Below are positions 1 through 12,389 of a stretch of DNA of 64,000 nucleotides, piece by piece (position 1 is the first letter of the stretch; every line of letters begins with the position of its first letter). Source of the DNA: Paramacrobiotus metropolitanus (taxonomy: Eukaryota; Tardigrada; Eutardigrada; Parachela; Macrobiotidae); NCBI RefSeq assembly GCF_019649055.1, contig NW_026570266.1, forward strand, positions 310,001-374,000, read 5' to 3'. Below the pieces are notes generated by a model that worked only from the letters and a program-made list of their open reading frames with translations, searched no databases and was not told the DNA's origin. The position numbers were made by a program, and so were the translations under genes.

Positions 1-1045
1 GGCCATTGGAATATAATCCTGCAGAAGCAGAACTTGTTATAAAAGCGCCGGATGAGTGTCGTTTCGTGTCGAAAAACGACTATTCCTCCAATTACGCTGG
101 TCCAGTGGCGACCACCATCGACAACATCCTCATCATCGTGAAGAGTATTTGGGAGGCCTTTGCGGATACGGCGGTAACTTTGACGTTGCAAAATTTGAAG
201 CTCTACACAAATTACTGGCACGTGATTCGCGATGGATTTTCCATGGTACACTATGACAATGTCCAGATTAACTGCCATTTCGAACCCATCGGCCGGGGTC
301 GGTTGGCACGTCCAAAACCGTTTGTTCTCCGTATTCAGCTCGACAGGAAGACCTTTACCCAAGCCGATATTCAGCCGGGTTGCAGTGCTTATGAGCGGTT
401 CGGTGGCTTTATACCGGCTCCGCTATCTGAAGAGGATGAAAGCTGCATGGACAAGGTGCTGCGATCGCCGACAAAATTTGGATGGAGCTATCTGGACTAC
501 TGGGAATGGTAACCGCTTGATACAGGATAGGCAAAATAATTTTTAGTGGTACATTTCGGTATCATAGGTCCTGCGATACTTGCAGCAGGGTTGCCCATCT
601 TGGTGGCGGGCAACCTCTCATGCATTCTAAAGTTTGGAGGCGAGGAAGTTACATAATTTGCAATATTTGGCCGTGCTTTCTAGCTAATTGTAATTGTAAG
701 GCGCTGCTTTACAGCAGTAATGTGTAAGTTTGTTAATCGGTGCCGACTGATGACTGCTTTGTTAGGTACTTGGGCAGGGAAGTTGATGCTGACGAGAGTC
801 TGTTCGAAATGGAACTGACAATGGATGAGATACGCACATACCCTTTGTGGAAACAGTACTTCGCGCGCGACCTCTTGCAGCAATATCCAGTCGACATCCA
901 TGGAGTCTGCGCCGATAGTCACAGTGGTCTTAGTGCGGTGCAGAGAGCTCTGGGGCCATTCGAATGGATGGGTTCATCCAGCCTTCTCGCGAATGCTACC
1001 GCTTACCATTGGTTTCACACTAGTGTGTCGAAGCCTCTCTGGTGA
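1..1045 (+). CDS. F-box-family protein (family 1), 3' part cut by window edge
   Basis: Two exons are visible: 1-508 (reading frame from base 6) and 766-1045. The donor after base 508 splits a Trp codon (TG|G), and the acceptor ending at 765 restores the frame. The product is the C-terminal two thirds of a protein homologous by eye to the complete genes at 6809-8258 and 54833-57387. Shared blocks are LQNLKLYTNYW, NVQINCHF, the RDLLQQYP motif in the last exon and the C-terminal PLW. The F-box exon must lie upstream of base 1. In the family an F-box normally recruits Skp1 of an SCF ubiquitin ligase; the downstream region would choose the substrate, which is unknown. Family assignment is firm, function is inferred. 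Confidence 0.72.
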
Positions 1046-3267
1046 CACTTTATTTTGCTGATTTATTTAGGGGCACCTTTCGGCCCAAATCCGGCTTCGT
1101 TATGCCATGGCTGTATAGATAGATACCTGAAATGCAACGGTCTGTTTAAAAGGATTATCATATGGTTTTAGGAATAACAGTGTTATGGTTTTTGGTCGAA
1201 GACACCGTTCATTGCTTTTGCTGTTTCTTATCGAAAATTCTCTGTTAAACTCCCCATTAAGTTGAAAGTTTGTGGTGCCGGAACTGGCTTTGTAATTTTG
1301 GTGACCGTTACTTGAGATAACGCAAAACCAGTACATTAGCAAGAAACTACTGTATTTCGATCTTGGATAAAGTTATCTCTTGTGAGGAGCTACAGAAATG
1401 TACCATCGGACATTGGTTTATATGAAACCTTGAATTCTTTAAGCCAAGAACTTTCCTCACGACTGATTGCAAAGTTAGGCAGTTATAGTTAGACGCTCTG
1501 TTTAAATCTTTATTGCACAAGCAAATAGGAAAAGCATGCATACAATTTATAGTTTATAAGCAAGCAACTGATTTGAGTTACTGGTAGAAGCCGGACAGCA
1601 AAGTATTAGTCGCTTATTCGTGAACTCGGAATTAAATACGTTTTAATCGCTGAAGTATTCAGTGTCAAGTTTCGGAATATACAATGCTTCACATATGCAC
1701 AAACTGTATGTGAAGAATGCATTAACAAGTTTTGCACTAAATTAAAGCAAGTATTAAAATTATTTGTGCCTTTTCAATTTTTAATTTTGCTGTCTTCATA
1801 AAGAAGAATTTTCTGACATAAGCCACTGCCGAAATATGTATGTTGTACGTATTTTCACAATAATGCTGTAAAAACCTGCATACTTTGAACTTGACGTCTT
1901 GACCAGTTCGAAAAAGGCGGGCCCCGTAGAAATTAAGCCGCTCGTCGCATATACACAAAAATGCCGCTTCTCAGTAAATGGTGCATAACTGCTGCCTTGA
2001 CAAGATAATTTATCGTGTCATCGTAATGGTACAAAATTTAAACCAGCAATTTGTCCTAAGTTCTTTATTGTTGCTCGTTCGTTGCGCTCGGCGTACTCCC
2101 AACGCATCCCATTTATCGTCAAGGCAGTTGTCTCTCTAACGAATTAGCAAGGCATCATCGACCTTGATGCACTGCACACAATTATACGTAAACAAGTTTT
2201 TTGCGCTGGTTCATTCAGTTAGACTTTGTAAACTGGAAGTTCAGTAACTTTGTCGTACATGAGAAATTGCTGCTGTACTTTCTTGTCGACAATGCAAGTC
2301 CATGAATCGTGTAAGATTATGCCTACGTAAACCGTTAAAATTAATACCTCTACGTAAATAAAATCCATACAGTGACCAGCTCTTGCACGGTTTCTTTTTT
2401 CTGTGTTACGTTATAGCAAATAGAGGCTTTTCGCAAAGACACCATAACCATACCTTAACCATACCTTATCGTGTAGCTAGACACCGCCATCGGAGTGACA
2501 GTGTACAAGATACCTTAAAACCAGCGCAGTTGCTTTCTAGAGGTCTTCGTATTTATTTTTTTTTCTCGTGCTACACGGTATGGCATCCTTTGAAACATCA
2601 AAATTCAAGTTCTCCAATGTTTTCTGTGCTAGAAAAGCTTAGCTCTAACGAAGTTAAAGTGTATGGGAACTAAGAGGAGCCTTTGGAAGTCAGCTACCAT
2701 ACAACGAATTTGTATGGTATCCGCACTTACCATACGCTCGCACTTAACCATAGCGTATGGTTAAGTGTAGTGCTATGGTTAAGCGGAGCAGTTGCGAAAA
2801 ATGTCTAATGTGTTACGTTTATGTGTTACGTTTATGCGTATCCGAATCAGCGGTGTAGTGCCATGGATTTGGATACCGTATTGGGAAGCATTCTCTTTTT
2901 AACGCAAGTACATGTATGTACAAACTTGGTCCTTGCTAACATAATCTTAGTAAACGGTTTGCCCAATATTTATTTTAGCATAATACGTATCTGTATATGT
3001 GCAAACACCCTTGTGTTATTGTTAATAAAACAATAAATCAACACAGGTAGGGAATCACAGTAGGGTCATTTACGTTGATAAATGTCTGCATACATACAAT
3101 ATAGTTCCATACAAACAAACTCAATAAAACGTTGCGTGAGTATATACAATGTACGTGAAAGTGTCCTTTCGAAATGCGTTGCATAAGACAGTCGAAAATC
3201 ATTTGCAGAATCAGACGATCAGCTTGTGCTAATTCAGATTTGTATCGCAACGATATTTCTAAAGGTA
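1046..3267. other. gene-free stretch
   Basis: AT-rich DNA with only short ORFs of low coding quality. Around 2440-2790 there are short repeats built on CCATACCTTA and TATGGTTAAG. No gene, RNA or transposon terminus was recognised. Confidence 0.4.
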
Positions 3268-4015
3268 ATGGGGAAGGTGGGCGGATATCATGACATGAAG
3301 GACGTCTATTACGTCCTCCCAAGTATCCAGCTGGGCAACGCCGGCTCCTCTTACCGCTACACTGCGCATTCGCCTCAGATACTGCTGAAAGTTCCACAGT
3401 ACGTCCCACCCATGCCGCTTTACGACGATAGCCCAGGCGCTGGACTGGGCCCACTGAAGTGGAAGGGACAGCACGAGAGGGTCTCCGCCACGACCAGCAG
3501 TCCCATCTGTCCCAGCCCCACCTTCACGCCGCTGGTGTGCTGTGCCATTACCTCCGTCATCACCAAGATCATCGACACATGCTCGGAAATTTCCAGCACC
3601 TGCTCGTCGTCCGCGGATACCGGCGTTGAATGGAATTGCCCGTGCCTCACGGCAACCGTGACTTTCACCCTGGACTACGTTGAGTTTTGAGTTTTCGTGC
3701 TCTTCGGAAATGGTGACAGTATATACAGCTGTGCCCCCGTCACAAACCTATACAGAATCTACCTGGACTGCTCGTAGCTGCGTGCCTTTTGCCCAACCGA
3801 AACCAAAAACTGGAATACTGGATTCCGGCAGTTCCCCATGCTATACCGTGACAGCGGTATCCACTTATCTTGGTTCGCAGCAGTGTGATCAAACGGCGCA
3901 AGTAACGATGTACGGATATGATGTAACCAGCGATGGAAATCAGCAGCCCTCGTATGCCGAGGGCGCTACAATGGACCCCGTTTTCGTGCTCGGCCCTGTT
4001 CAGTGTCCTGGCTGA
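3268..4015 (+). pseudogene. unrecognised Ser/Thr/Cys-rich protein, frame broken by a 7-bp tandem duplication
   Basis: Two consecutive ORFs, to base 3690 and from about 3680 to 4015, lie in a locally GC-richer segment. The first ATG is at 3268. The product would be rich in Ser, Thr and Cys (for example CSEISSTC and NCPCLT, then CSSEMVTVYT and YLGSQQC), which looks more like a secreted or surface protein than a shadow ORF. The unit TTGAGTT occurs twice in tandem at 3680-3693. Counting one copy only would join the two frames, so this is either a recent frameshift or a sequencing/assembly artefact. No family is recognised and no clear signal peptide is seen. The true 5' end may lie in an upstream exon: the polypyrimidine and AG near 3235 could be an acceptor. 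Confidence 0.4.
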
Positions 4016-4359
4016 GGCTTTTCTGCAGTAGCAAGAACCTGTGGTACGACAGCTGTTCGGCTATTTTTGGATGGTTGCGATGCCATCGTTTTGATACCGC
4101 TTGTTTACTACATTTAAGTACTTTTTAGCCCGGAGCGTCTGCTGTTTACTTACTACTTAGTGGCTGCATATTAGGATTTGCCTTTGGAACTCGGTCAAGC
4201 GAATATCAGCGGGGAAGTTGACCTCTGTCACATCGTCACCGCCTGCATGCATTGGGGATTGGGTTCTACAAGGTAGTACAATCAACGTACGGTAAACCAT
4301 GGCGCTTTGGCGTCGCACGTACAATTGCATGTAGATGAAAATCCAAAGTGCGTTATGCT
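4016..4359. other. gene-free stretch
   Basis: Nothing recognisable apart from the left target-site copy (4352-4359) of the adjoining MITE. Confidence 0.4.
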
Positions 4360-5232
4360 TAGGGTTGTTAACGGTGCGGTGCGGTGTACACCGGTGTGCC
4401 TTCGGTGCGGTTTTTTACAAGAAACCGCACCTAGCCTACCGGTGTAAAGGGAAAAATCGCACCGGACGGTGCGGTGAAAAACAGAAATCGCACCGCAATT
4501 TTTCACACCGCACCGCACCGGTGTACACCGGTGTAGCGCAAGTAAATAGCCGAAAGAGCAACTAATTACCGATTTTATTTTTATCAGTTTCAACAACTTC
4601 TTGGCACTGCTTTGCAGTAGCCAGTGGGATACCCAGGCTTAAGACACATCAACGCCTGCACCGTGCCAGACATTACTAACCTTAACTGTTTAAATATGAA
4701 GATGTAGACATTATCTGCTCCAAAACGTAAAATATCGAGAACTGATTATTTTATGAGTTTTATTGACTGAAACAACACTACAGAGCGTGGAAAATCAAGA
4801 CAAACTCTTGCGCACGGTGCTGCACAATCTCTTTCTTGTGGCAGCTCGGTTGTTGCAGCAGCCATAGTATCAAGCGAGCTTCGAGTAATTAGACATGTGA
4901 ATTGCGAGTGAAATGGTCTACACGTTACAGAATACAAATTTACGATCGCGTCAGCCTGTGCACCCTGTGGGCGGGAACCCACTTCAACCCAGTTTGCAGC
5001 GTCATTTCACAAAAATTATTTATTTTAATTACAAAATTATTATAATTATATCCTTCGGTTAACCGGTGGTTAACCGGTGTACGGCAACGCGGTTACCCAG
5101 ACGCACCGGTGTGCGCCGGTGTGATTTTTCCCAAAACCGCACCGCCTGTACCAATTTATTTTCAAAACCGCACCGCAATTTTTTCAAATTGCACCGGTGC
5201 ACTGGTAAAAAACCGCACCGTTAACAACCCTA
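4360..5232. mobile_element. hAT-like non-autonomous element (MITE)
   Basis: The ends are inverted repeats. The left end starts TAGGGTTGTTAACGGTGCGG and the right end is its reverse complement, finishing in CAACCCTA. An 8-bp flanking duplication is nearly exact: GTTATGCT at 4352-4359 against CTTATGCT at 5233-5240. TIRs beginning TAGGG or CAGGG with 8-bp duplications are typical of hAT transposons. The first about 170 bp and last about 180 bp are packed with ACCGCACCG, CGGTGCGG and CCGGTGTACACCGG units, arranged so each end can fold on itself. The interior holds no transposase ORF, so movement would need a transposase in trans. Confidence 0.75.
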
Positions 5233-5573
5233 CTTATGCTCTTATTCAAAAATCTCTGCGGAATAATTACAACCCAAAACTAACAATAAAACTGAATTAT
5301 ATCAACAAGGACTCGTAACAAACGCTGTCCAAGTTCCTGGAGAAATAAAAATAGCTTCTCTATGGCTATACCGAATTAGTTTTGCCCCCTGGAGCGTTTT
5401 TAAGCAGAAAAAATTCAAATGCCTGGCACTATCACTCAGTAACTGTTATATTTTACTGCTTTTTTAAAAAGTTTCTTGTCACAAGCGGACAGTCATGATC
5501 TACTGTGTAACACCTCGGTGTTGACCCAGCTGAAGATGATGCTGAAACCTGGATCGCACTTCGCGGTACCAAT

Positions 5574-5982
5574 TGTCAGAGACTGCACACTCGAGGCGGT
5601 AGACAACTCTTGTGGCTTACACTTGGGCTTGCTCTGTCGCCCGCACGCAGGTGGCCACGACACTCGTGCCGCGCAACTACGCTGACAGGCTGACAGCTTA
5701 GCGTATACTTGACCACGCTGACCAATCAGCGCACTCGCTATGGCACTCGTGGGGGTGGAGCCCAGCCTTCGCGCAATTCCATGTTATGCAGCTTCAGCTG
5801 ATACACAGCTGCAGCACGCTGCTCATTACGTTGGATTTTCATGAGCTCGCTGGCAGCAACTTTTCTCCATAAGCTTTTTCCGCATATAGGTTGCGGTTTT
5901 CTGTTGGCTTTGTTGCTTTACTGCTGACACAATAAAGGTGCTAGATTTGCTCCCTTTTTGCGTTGCTCTTTGTCTTCTGACA
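5574..5982 (+). repeat. solo LTR related to the large LTR element
   Basis: 409 bp starting TGTCAGAGACTGC and ending TCTGACA. It is colinear with, but diverged from, the LTRs at 39878-40265 and 52767-53153, which lie in the opposite orientation. Shared blocks include CTCGAGGCGGTAGACA, GCTGACCAATCAGCGCA, GGGGGTGGAGCCC, GGTTTTCTGTTGG and a poly(A) signal inside CACAATAAAGG. The flanks AAT|TGTC and GACA|TAAT match at only 3 of 4 duplication bases, which fits age. No internal sequence accompanies it, so it is probably the product of LTR-LTR recombination. Confidence 0.8.
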
Positions 5983-6808
5983 TAATGAGTAATGACTATC
6001 CAGGGGTCGCAAATATCGTAGTAGTGCTAATGCATTACGCGGATAGTCAGCGTCGGACTGGAGCGGACCGCTGCTACCGATCGTGCCTGGTCGTTGCGAA
6101 GCTGCAGTCGTACATGTATATGAACAATTATGTTTGTACGTGTACTTACATGAATAATTGTAACATTGTAACTGTTCTTAGACCTCCCGAGGCTGTTTTC
6201 TGCTGATTGAGTGTACTGCGTTGTGATGTTAAGTGTTAACTGTTGTGTATAAGCTAAATGTACAAGGAAAGGTTCAGAATAATACATTATTTTATGTAAA
6301 GAAACACTGCACTTCAGTATACGAGTGTATTCATATACATACTGCAAATATACATCACACTTTGGTGCCGCTTTGCGAAGCCGGTCTAAAAAAATTTAAT
6401 CGTCTCTTAATTTCAGTGTAGAGTACATACAGTACAAGTGTTATCGTCACGCCTGCATTGAAGGTGTGTACTTAAGACGATAACCTGCAAGTGCAAAAGT
6501 CATTACACGCACAAAACTTCTATAAGTCGTTTTGCAACTTCTGCGTTAGCGTGTACTGTACTCTGCTGTATGTACTGCGCTTTCAATCCATATACTATAC
6601 TGTAAACGGCAGATCACGCATTGATCACGACACGATAAGCGTGACTCTATTACGCCATTAGGTCGAATGATTTTTACAGGTGTCTTTGCAACAAAAGCAG
6701 ATGGGCTTCGTTTAAAGTCGATTTCATCAGTTCTTTTTTTCTTCTTGCTCAGCCCCGATAAATACCATTAAGTTTTCCGCATAACGCGCAGCAATCACGA
6801 CTTCCAAA
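5983..6808. other. gene-free stretch, upstream region of the next F-box gene
   Basis: AT-rich with no convincing ORF. It should contain the promoter of the gene that starts at 6809, but no specific element could be assigned. Confidence 0.35.
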
Positions 6809-8258
6809 ATGGACAACAATGACCAGCTGAGCCCGTTCCACACACTGCCAGTGGAAATTGTATCCCGCATCACCGCTTACCTGGATGTGATTGACCTGAT
6901 CAAATTTTCAACGTAAGCTAACTTAGCTAATAAGTAATAGCTGCCGTACACAACGATGTTTTATACCTTCTCTACCTTGTTCCATATGACACAATAAGTT
7001 CGAAGCGGTTGGTTCGAAGTCTCGAGTTGGTCAATGTGCAATGTAAACAGGCTTGTGTGCTTTAGTGTCTGCAAGCGTTGGGAGCGGATCGTTGCGCGGG
7101 AGCAGCATCGAGCGACGGTGATAGTCGATTTGCGTAACTGGATTAAATTTGGCTGTAATGGTCCGAACCATAAAAAGGCCCAGTTGGTGCTGAAGCGCTT
7201 TGTAACGCGATCCACTCGGCAGTTGATCGTGCGCTGGCCATTCGACAGCAGTCCACCAGAAGCGGATTTTGCCACAGTAATTCCTGACGAGTCAGACCTC
7301 TACTTAAACTACGACACGGATGGTATGGCACAGTACACGTACAGCTACCACTACAGAGGCCCTTGTCCAGACAGCATTGATGGAATTACGACGACTCTGT
7401 ATCAAATCCACCGCGGAGCCGACAACAGCAACAAGTCAGCGGAATTATCTCACCTAACGCTGATACTACAGAACCTCAAGTTGTACGCTAACGGGTTGTG
7501 GTGTTCATATTTCATGCAGGCTTTTCGTTTTCAAAATGTACAGTTAAACTGCCATTTGTCGCCATTCTCATACGCCTGCATGGAAAAGCCAATTGTGCTA
7601 CGAATCCATGTTGTCGATGACGCCATTAGGCCCCATGATATTTGGTCCCATGAACGAGACGAGGTGCCACTCAAACCGGGAGTCGTTTGGCCACAGGACC
7701 GGATCCGACAATTCGGGTGCAGCGCGCATTTGGAGCTGTTTGGTAGTTTGATACGCGACCCTCTTTCGTCGCAGGAATGCAGGATTATGGACAGCCTGCT
7801 GCGGTCAGATATCCCGTTCCAAAGCGATCACTGCTGGCATAAGTAAGTATGCGTAATAGATATAGACAAACAGTACGGTGTGACCGTCTCGCTGTGAGGT
7901 CAATGCTGCCGCGATTCTCCGAAGAACGATTTCAAGAATGCACCAGCATTATAACCATTTTGCTGTTTCTCATTGCTCAAGGCACTGGAATGTGGATTCG
8001 CGGACACCCAGTCTTGCTGCAACAGGGATAACTATGGATCAAGTAAACAAATATCCTCGCTGGCAGCAGTATCTTCTCCGAGACCTTTTGCAGAACTATC
8101 CGTACAAATCCAGTGAGAACGGTCCTGCCATCACGCGAACGGAAAGCGCTGTGACGCGAGTTTACGAGCCATTCGTATTCGAGTATGAGCAACCACGTGG
8201 ATCGGTCCCGGCCGTTACTAGGGGCAGGGGCAGTACTGTAGAGCCGCCGTTATGGTGA
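6809..8258 (+). CDS. F-box protein, family 1 (complete, 385 aa)
   Basis: Three exons: 6809-6912, 7066-7842 and 7982-8258. The donors GTAAGC and GTAAGT and the phase-2 joins are all consistent and give 385 codons plus a stop. Exon 1 encodes LPVEIVSRITAYLDVIDL and exon 2 continues VCKRWERIV, together a canonical F-box at residues about 15-50. The rest has no recognised domain but matches the genes at 1-1045 and 54833-57387: RQLIVRWPFD, LILQNLKLYAN, NVQLNCH, RDLLQNYP and C-terminal PLW. An F-box binds Skp1 in SCF E3 ligases, so the likely role is a substrate adaptor; the substrate is unknown. Compared with the copy at 54833-57387, the intron that splits the middle is absent, because exons 2 and 3 are fused here. 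The start is the ATG just before the F-box exon; no other in-frame ATG lies in that exon. Confidence 0.85.
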
Positions 8259-9028
8259 TCTACCAGTTTACAGTGTGTGTTAGCGCAATGCTTCTTTTGC
8301 GTGCTCGTAAGCACAACAATTCTTTTTGTGTTTATTTCAATACTGAATCATTGGCTGCGACCGCCAATACGCCAGCGATCGTGCTGGTGGAAAATATGTA
8401 GCTACTGAAATGTTTCTTCTTTTCGTCGTACGAGACCGTGTCGAAAACGAGTGACCCATATAACCGCTAAAATCGATAAACAGTGGCTTGAGCCATTCAA
8501 GGTGCTTCAGCACGTCACACTACTGCTCGTTACCGCCACCGCGGTGTGAGTTATGTAACCGCAGACAAGTGGGAGATCTGTAGTGTGCGCTATCCGTAAC
8601 TGCGAATGCCTACATATATCGTGTAGCTTCGCAAACATCATAGAAGATCATAACGGTGGTATATTTTAGGTGTATTTTATTTTCCAATCCCAATGAGTTT
8701 ATTGAAATTTTAGGTAGTTGGAAACCATTAACCGGCAACAGAGACGATAAAACAATGATGTCTTAACTCTGCACAATAGTATGTGTCTATTATTACGTGC
8801 AGCTCTACGATATGAATTTCTTGACTCACTATATTTCTGTTCTCGTTTCGCTTACTTTAAATGCTTTCGCTTACTTTAATGCTTTTGCTTACTTTAAAGC
8901 AATAAAATAACAACCGGTCTCTAGTTTTAACTTTATTTGTAACTGATTCTCAGTTCATACACGTACACAGTGTGCACAATCTCACAATAAACTCAATCGA
9001 CAGAGGCGGCCAATTACAGAGAAAATTT
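8259..9028. other. gene-free stretch
   Basis: No gene recognised. A short repeat of GCTTACTTTAAATGCTTT-like units occurs at about 8850-8900. Confidence 0.35.
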
Positions 9029-9420
9029 GATCTAAATGCGCTCCCATCGGCGCAGTCCCCAAGAGCGATGCCGCATTTCTTCGTTGGATTTCGATACTGA
9101 TCCGCTGGCGAAGATATTCCGTGGCTCGTTTTTCGCCGGTTTTCTGTCGTATTTTCTGTCCGCATTCGTTATTTTGCGGGCAGCATCCGATCCGGGCGGT
9201 CCAAGCGTCTCAAAGCCCAGAGCATGGAATAGGTAGTCCTGCCCGATACTACGATATTTCTCGATCTTAACCTGCTCGGCCTGTGCTGCTGCAGCCCCTG
9301 CGCGTGCGGATGTCTCTACGATGTGCGATATGGCCATTGTGTTGACACAAGTGGCGTCCCATGCCACCATCCGTCCTCTCTCCCATGGTGTCTAGGTAAC
9401 GCCATCTGGGCGCTTGCTGT
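9029..9420 (-). mobile_element. LINE-type reverse-transcriptase remnant, C-terminal part
   Basis: On the minus strand the translation reads TDSKRPDGV, a stop, then TPWERGRMVAWDATCVNTMA, followed by SARAGAAAAQAEQVKIEKY and FHALGFETLGPPG. The string RPDG, PW.RGR, WDATCV, GAAA.AAE..K..KY, (V)ETLGP is the familiar tail of animal retroelement reverse-transcriptase ORFs, recalled from family knowledge and not searched. No catalytic YxDD box is left, and the frame has a stop near 9395 and a frame change after about 9200. It is a dead fragment. A second fragment of the same region lies at 25802-26215. Confidence 0.7.
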
Positions 9421-12389
9421 CTGTTGGTACCAACAATGAAATACAAATAGAAGGGTACTTCTAAAACCTACCTTACAAAGATAACTTTGGGCTTGCAGTA
9501 AATGGACAGAAAAATCGTGTTACTCAGTGTATGAATGTTTTTAATACTCGGTGATAATTACTGTGTTGTTTCAAATAACGCATTCCTGCAACAACGCTTA
9601 AGCAGATGAGTGTATAATATTTCCTTAGGTCTAACGATAAAGTTCATGCGATGAGCGCACACCGAAACAGATAGGTGCTGTCTGCTGATACCTTCAGGAA
9701 GGACACCATAGTGGCTATCATTGCCATAGCAGCATTCTTACTAGCACACAGCAGTATCTGAATCTCGAATTATTTGTTTAAGGCCATGCAAAAAATTTTC
9801 GATTACCCGCATATTGCTAGACCCCCTTTGTTTATCCATTAATCATTAATGTATTCTAAATTTCTAACAAGAATCAATAAAGCACGCTCTAACCACGAAA
9901 ATGCGGTGAAGCTATCAACTTGCTCAGCTCAGCACTATTTGGACCCCCAAAGTTTTTACCACGAGCCAACAACGTTCCAGAAATCTTTTCCACTGGATTT
10001 TGCATACGGAAAACGCAAAAACGTTATCTGCGTCCGTTGATTAAACGTGGATGAGGCGATAATTTTAACAGAGTACGCATCGATCGACTAAAACGCAAAA
10101 AATCGATCTAACCGCCGGAAACTACTAGTAAAGTTTGACGGTTTCCAAAAACCGGTGAAGGCTTTGTTGTCAGTGGCTAGAACCAGACGCCGAGGACCTC
10201 TACACACTTTGGAGGTTCGCCATTCGCACTGCGCAGTGGTACTTAATTTTTATGCACTATCATTGCTAGCGCCAACCGGCGCTGTCGCGATCGGTGAGAT
10301 GGTCATTCGCAAATGGTCCACGGCTACACCCAGTCTTTGTATCACTGACCGAAGCGTCTCATATGGCGGCTACGAGTATTTATTTCGGTCATTATTTTGT
10401 GCGCGATAATATTGAACTACTGTAGATGCCAATGCTCATCACCTACGCTGTGCAATTGGATATATCAAAGATATCTAAAATCTAAATACGAGAAAATCCG
10501 AGCAACCACTTCCACGGGCTAAGTGTGAAGCGCACGTCGGCTTTCTGGATCACCCTGGCGCTGTGTATCCGCCTCGCCAAGTGCTTCTCGCCAAGTGTTT
10601 ATCTGGACATCATGTGACCCCTGTACAATTCTTACTGGGGTAAACTGCAGCAATTCTGCATCTTTGAAAACGGCTAATTAATGATAGCATCCTATAACAT
10701 CGAACTTGCTTGGTAGACTCCAACGAGAGATACCGGCATATTAAATTGAGCCTCTATGGTGTGCAGCTTAATTAAGATACAGCAGTGCTGCAGTACTGTA
10801 CTAGTGTAGTGTAGCTGAAAGGCACTTGTGGCAAACATGCAAAATTCACGGCATGTATGCCGTGATGATTGCGTGATCAATCCATAACAAGTTTACAACG
10901 ACAGCATGAGCTCTTAAACATTCTCGTAAAAAAGAATGAGAAAATTAAAATGTTTACCTTAGAAAAACTTGGAAAAAGGATTCTAGTTTAATTACGGATA
11001 ATGGGTCTGGTGGTAGTAGTTAAAGCTCTGCTGGTGGCGGTACAGTGGTACTGGTAATATTAGTGGCACTGAAAATCGTCGTTATAATAGGGCTGGCAGT
11101 GACCACGGTGCCGCTGTTACACATTCTTTCCATCCACATGTTGTGTACTATAGGTTCTGCAGCTTTCTTTGGTTCTTCGGTTACGTAAACTTGATTAGTA
11201 TTGCTTAATTTTCTAGTTTTCGAAGTTTGTGTACGTTTCTTAGAGTCATTTAATTTGAGATGTGACCATGAGTTGCGCCCTTCACGGACAAATGCCCTGT
11301 CGGCGCTGTTATGCAGCTGCTTCGAACCCCGTTAATCCGGATTCAGAGGCGTTGCCAAGATGCCAGTCGGACTGCACCGACTGGTTACGAACTGCCTAAA
11401 ATGTCACCGGAGTCGAGCCGGCACCTTTGGGACTTGTCGAATAATTACATGGTTGGTCGCGCGCGTAAACATGCGACTAAGCAGTTTAATGATTCTCGGA
11501 TTGGAAACCTTGGGCCACCCCCGGTCATATATTTCGTACGTGTGTCGATGGTAACGCTTCAGTGGCCAATACCGAACGTCCGATACCGTGCCCGCAGACG
11601 CAAACTCTGTTCCAAAATCCACGGGACTGCAGATTTATAAATGCAACGCAGCGATAGTGAAAATATAAAAAAGCTCTTCGAGAGCGAAGGTTGTTGTGCT
11701 GAAATACTCACACATTGCAGCGTTACAAGAAGCACTTACGCTGTGCACTGGAGATGTCAAATGTATTCAGATAGACAAAATCCTGGAGAAATTTCAAACG
11801 ACATGGCGTGAAATGGACATGGTTAATTAACGGTGTCACAGTGCCGCTTGCCCATTGCCAAGCATCTGCCCTGAAAATATTAAACTATACGTACGATAGC
11901 TTAGGTCTCTTTTCATGGTGGGAAGTATCGCGGATTTACATTCGCGCGGGAGATTCAATCCGTTTTCACTGCTAAAATGGCTGTCATAAGCGCGCTATAG
12001 CAACAAGATTGTTGAATCGTTGAAGGTCAACTTGAAAGGTTGTTTCGCAATACTCACGAAACAACCACGACGAGATCCATCAACTGCGCAGGCAGTACGT
12101 GGTTATTACTGTATTTGTTATTGACAGCATAGAATCATCATTAAGCAAATCCCCTATAGCTGCGATCAGTAAACACGTCTGTGCGCAGTACTCTGCAGTC
12201 GGGACTTTATTAGGGGTTTCCGTTCTCGTGACCATGGATGGAACCGAATAATTAAAGGAAATACATCTGTTGTGATTGAAGCTGTTCTCAGTGATCCTGC
12301 AAGCTTTATAACCTTGCAGACAGTATTTTTCGTACCATTCCATGCTGTGCTTGCAGGAAGAATAAGGGTTGCAAAAGAGGTTACTTAAG
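9421..12389. other. gene-free stretch
   Basis: About 3 kb with no ORF I trust. Near 10990-11110 the minus strand reads Thr/Ser/Val-rich for about 40 codons, and 11281-11640 is more GC-rich with overlapping short ORFs on both strands; neither shows a domain or plausible splicing. The acceptor and last exon of the next gene begin at 12507 on the minus strand. Confidence 0.35.

Noticed and set aside
4335-5318. Small ORFs in and around the hAT-like element
   Set aside because: They follow the ACCGCACCG repeats and have no transposase features.
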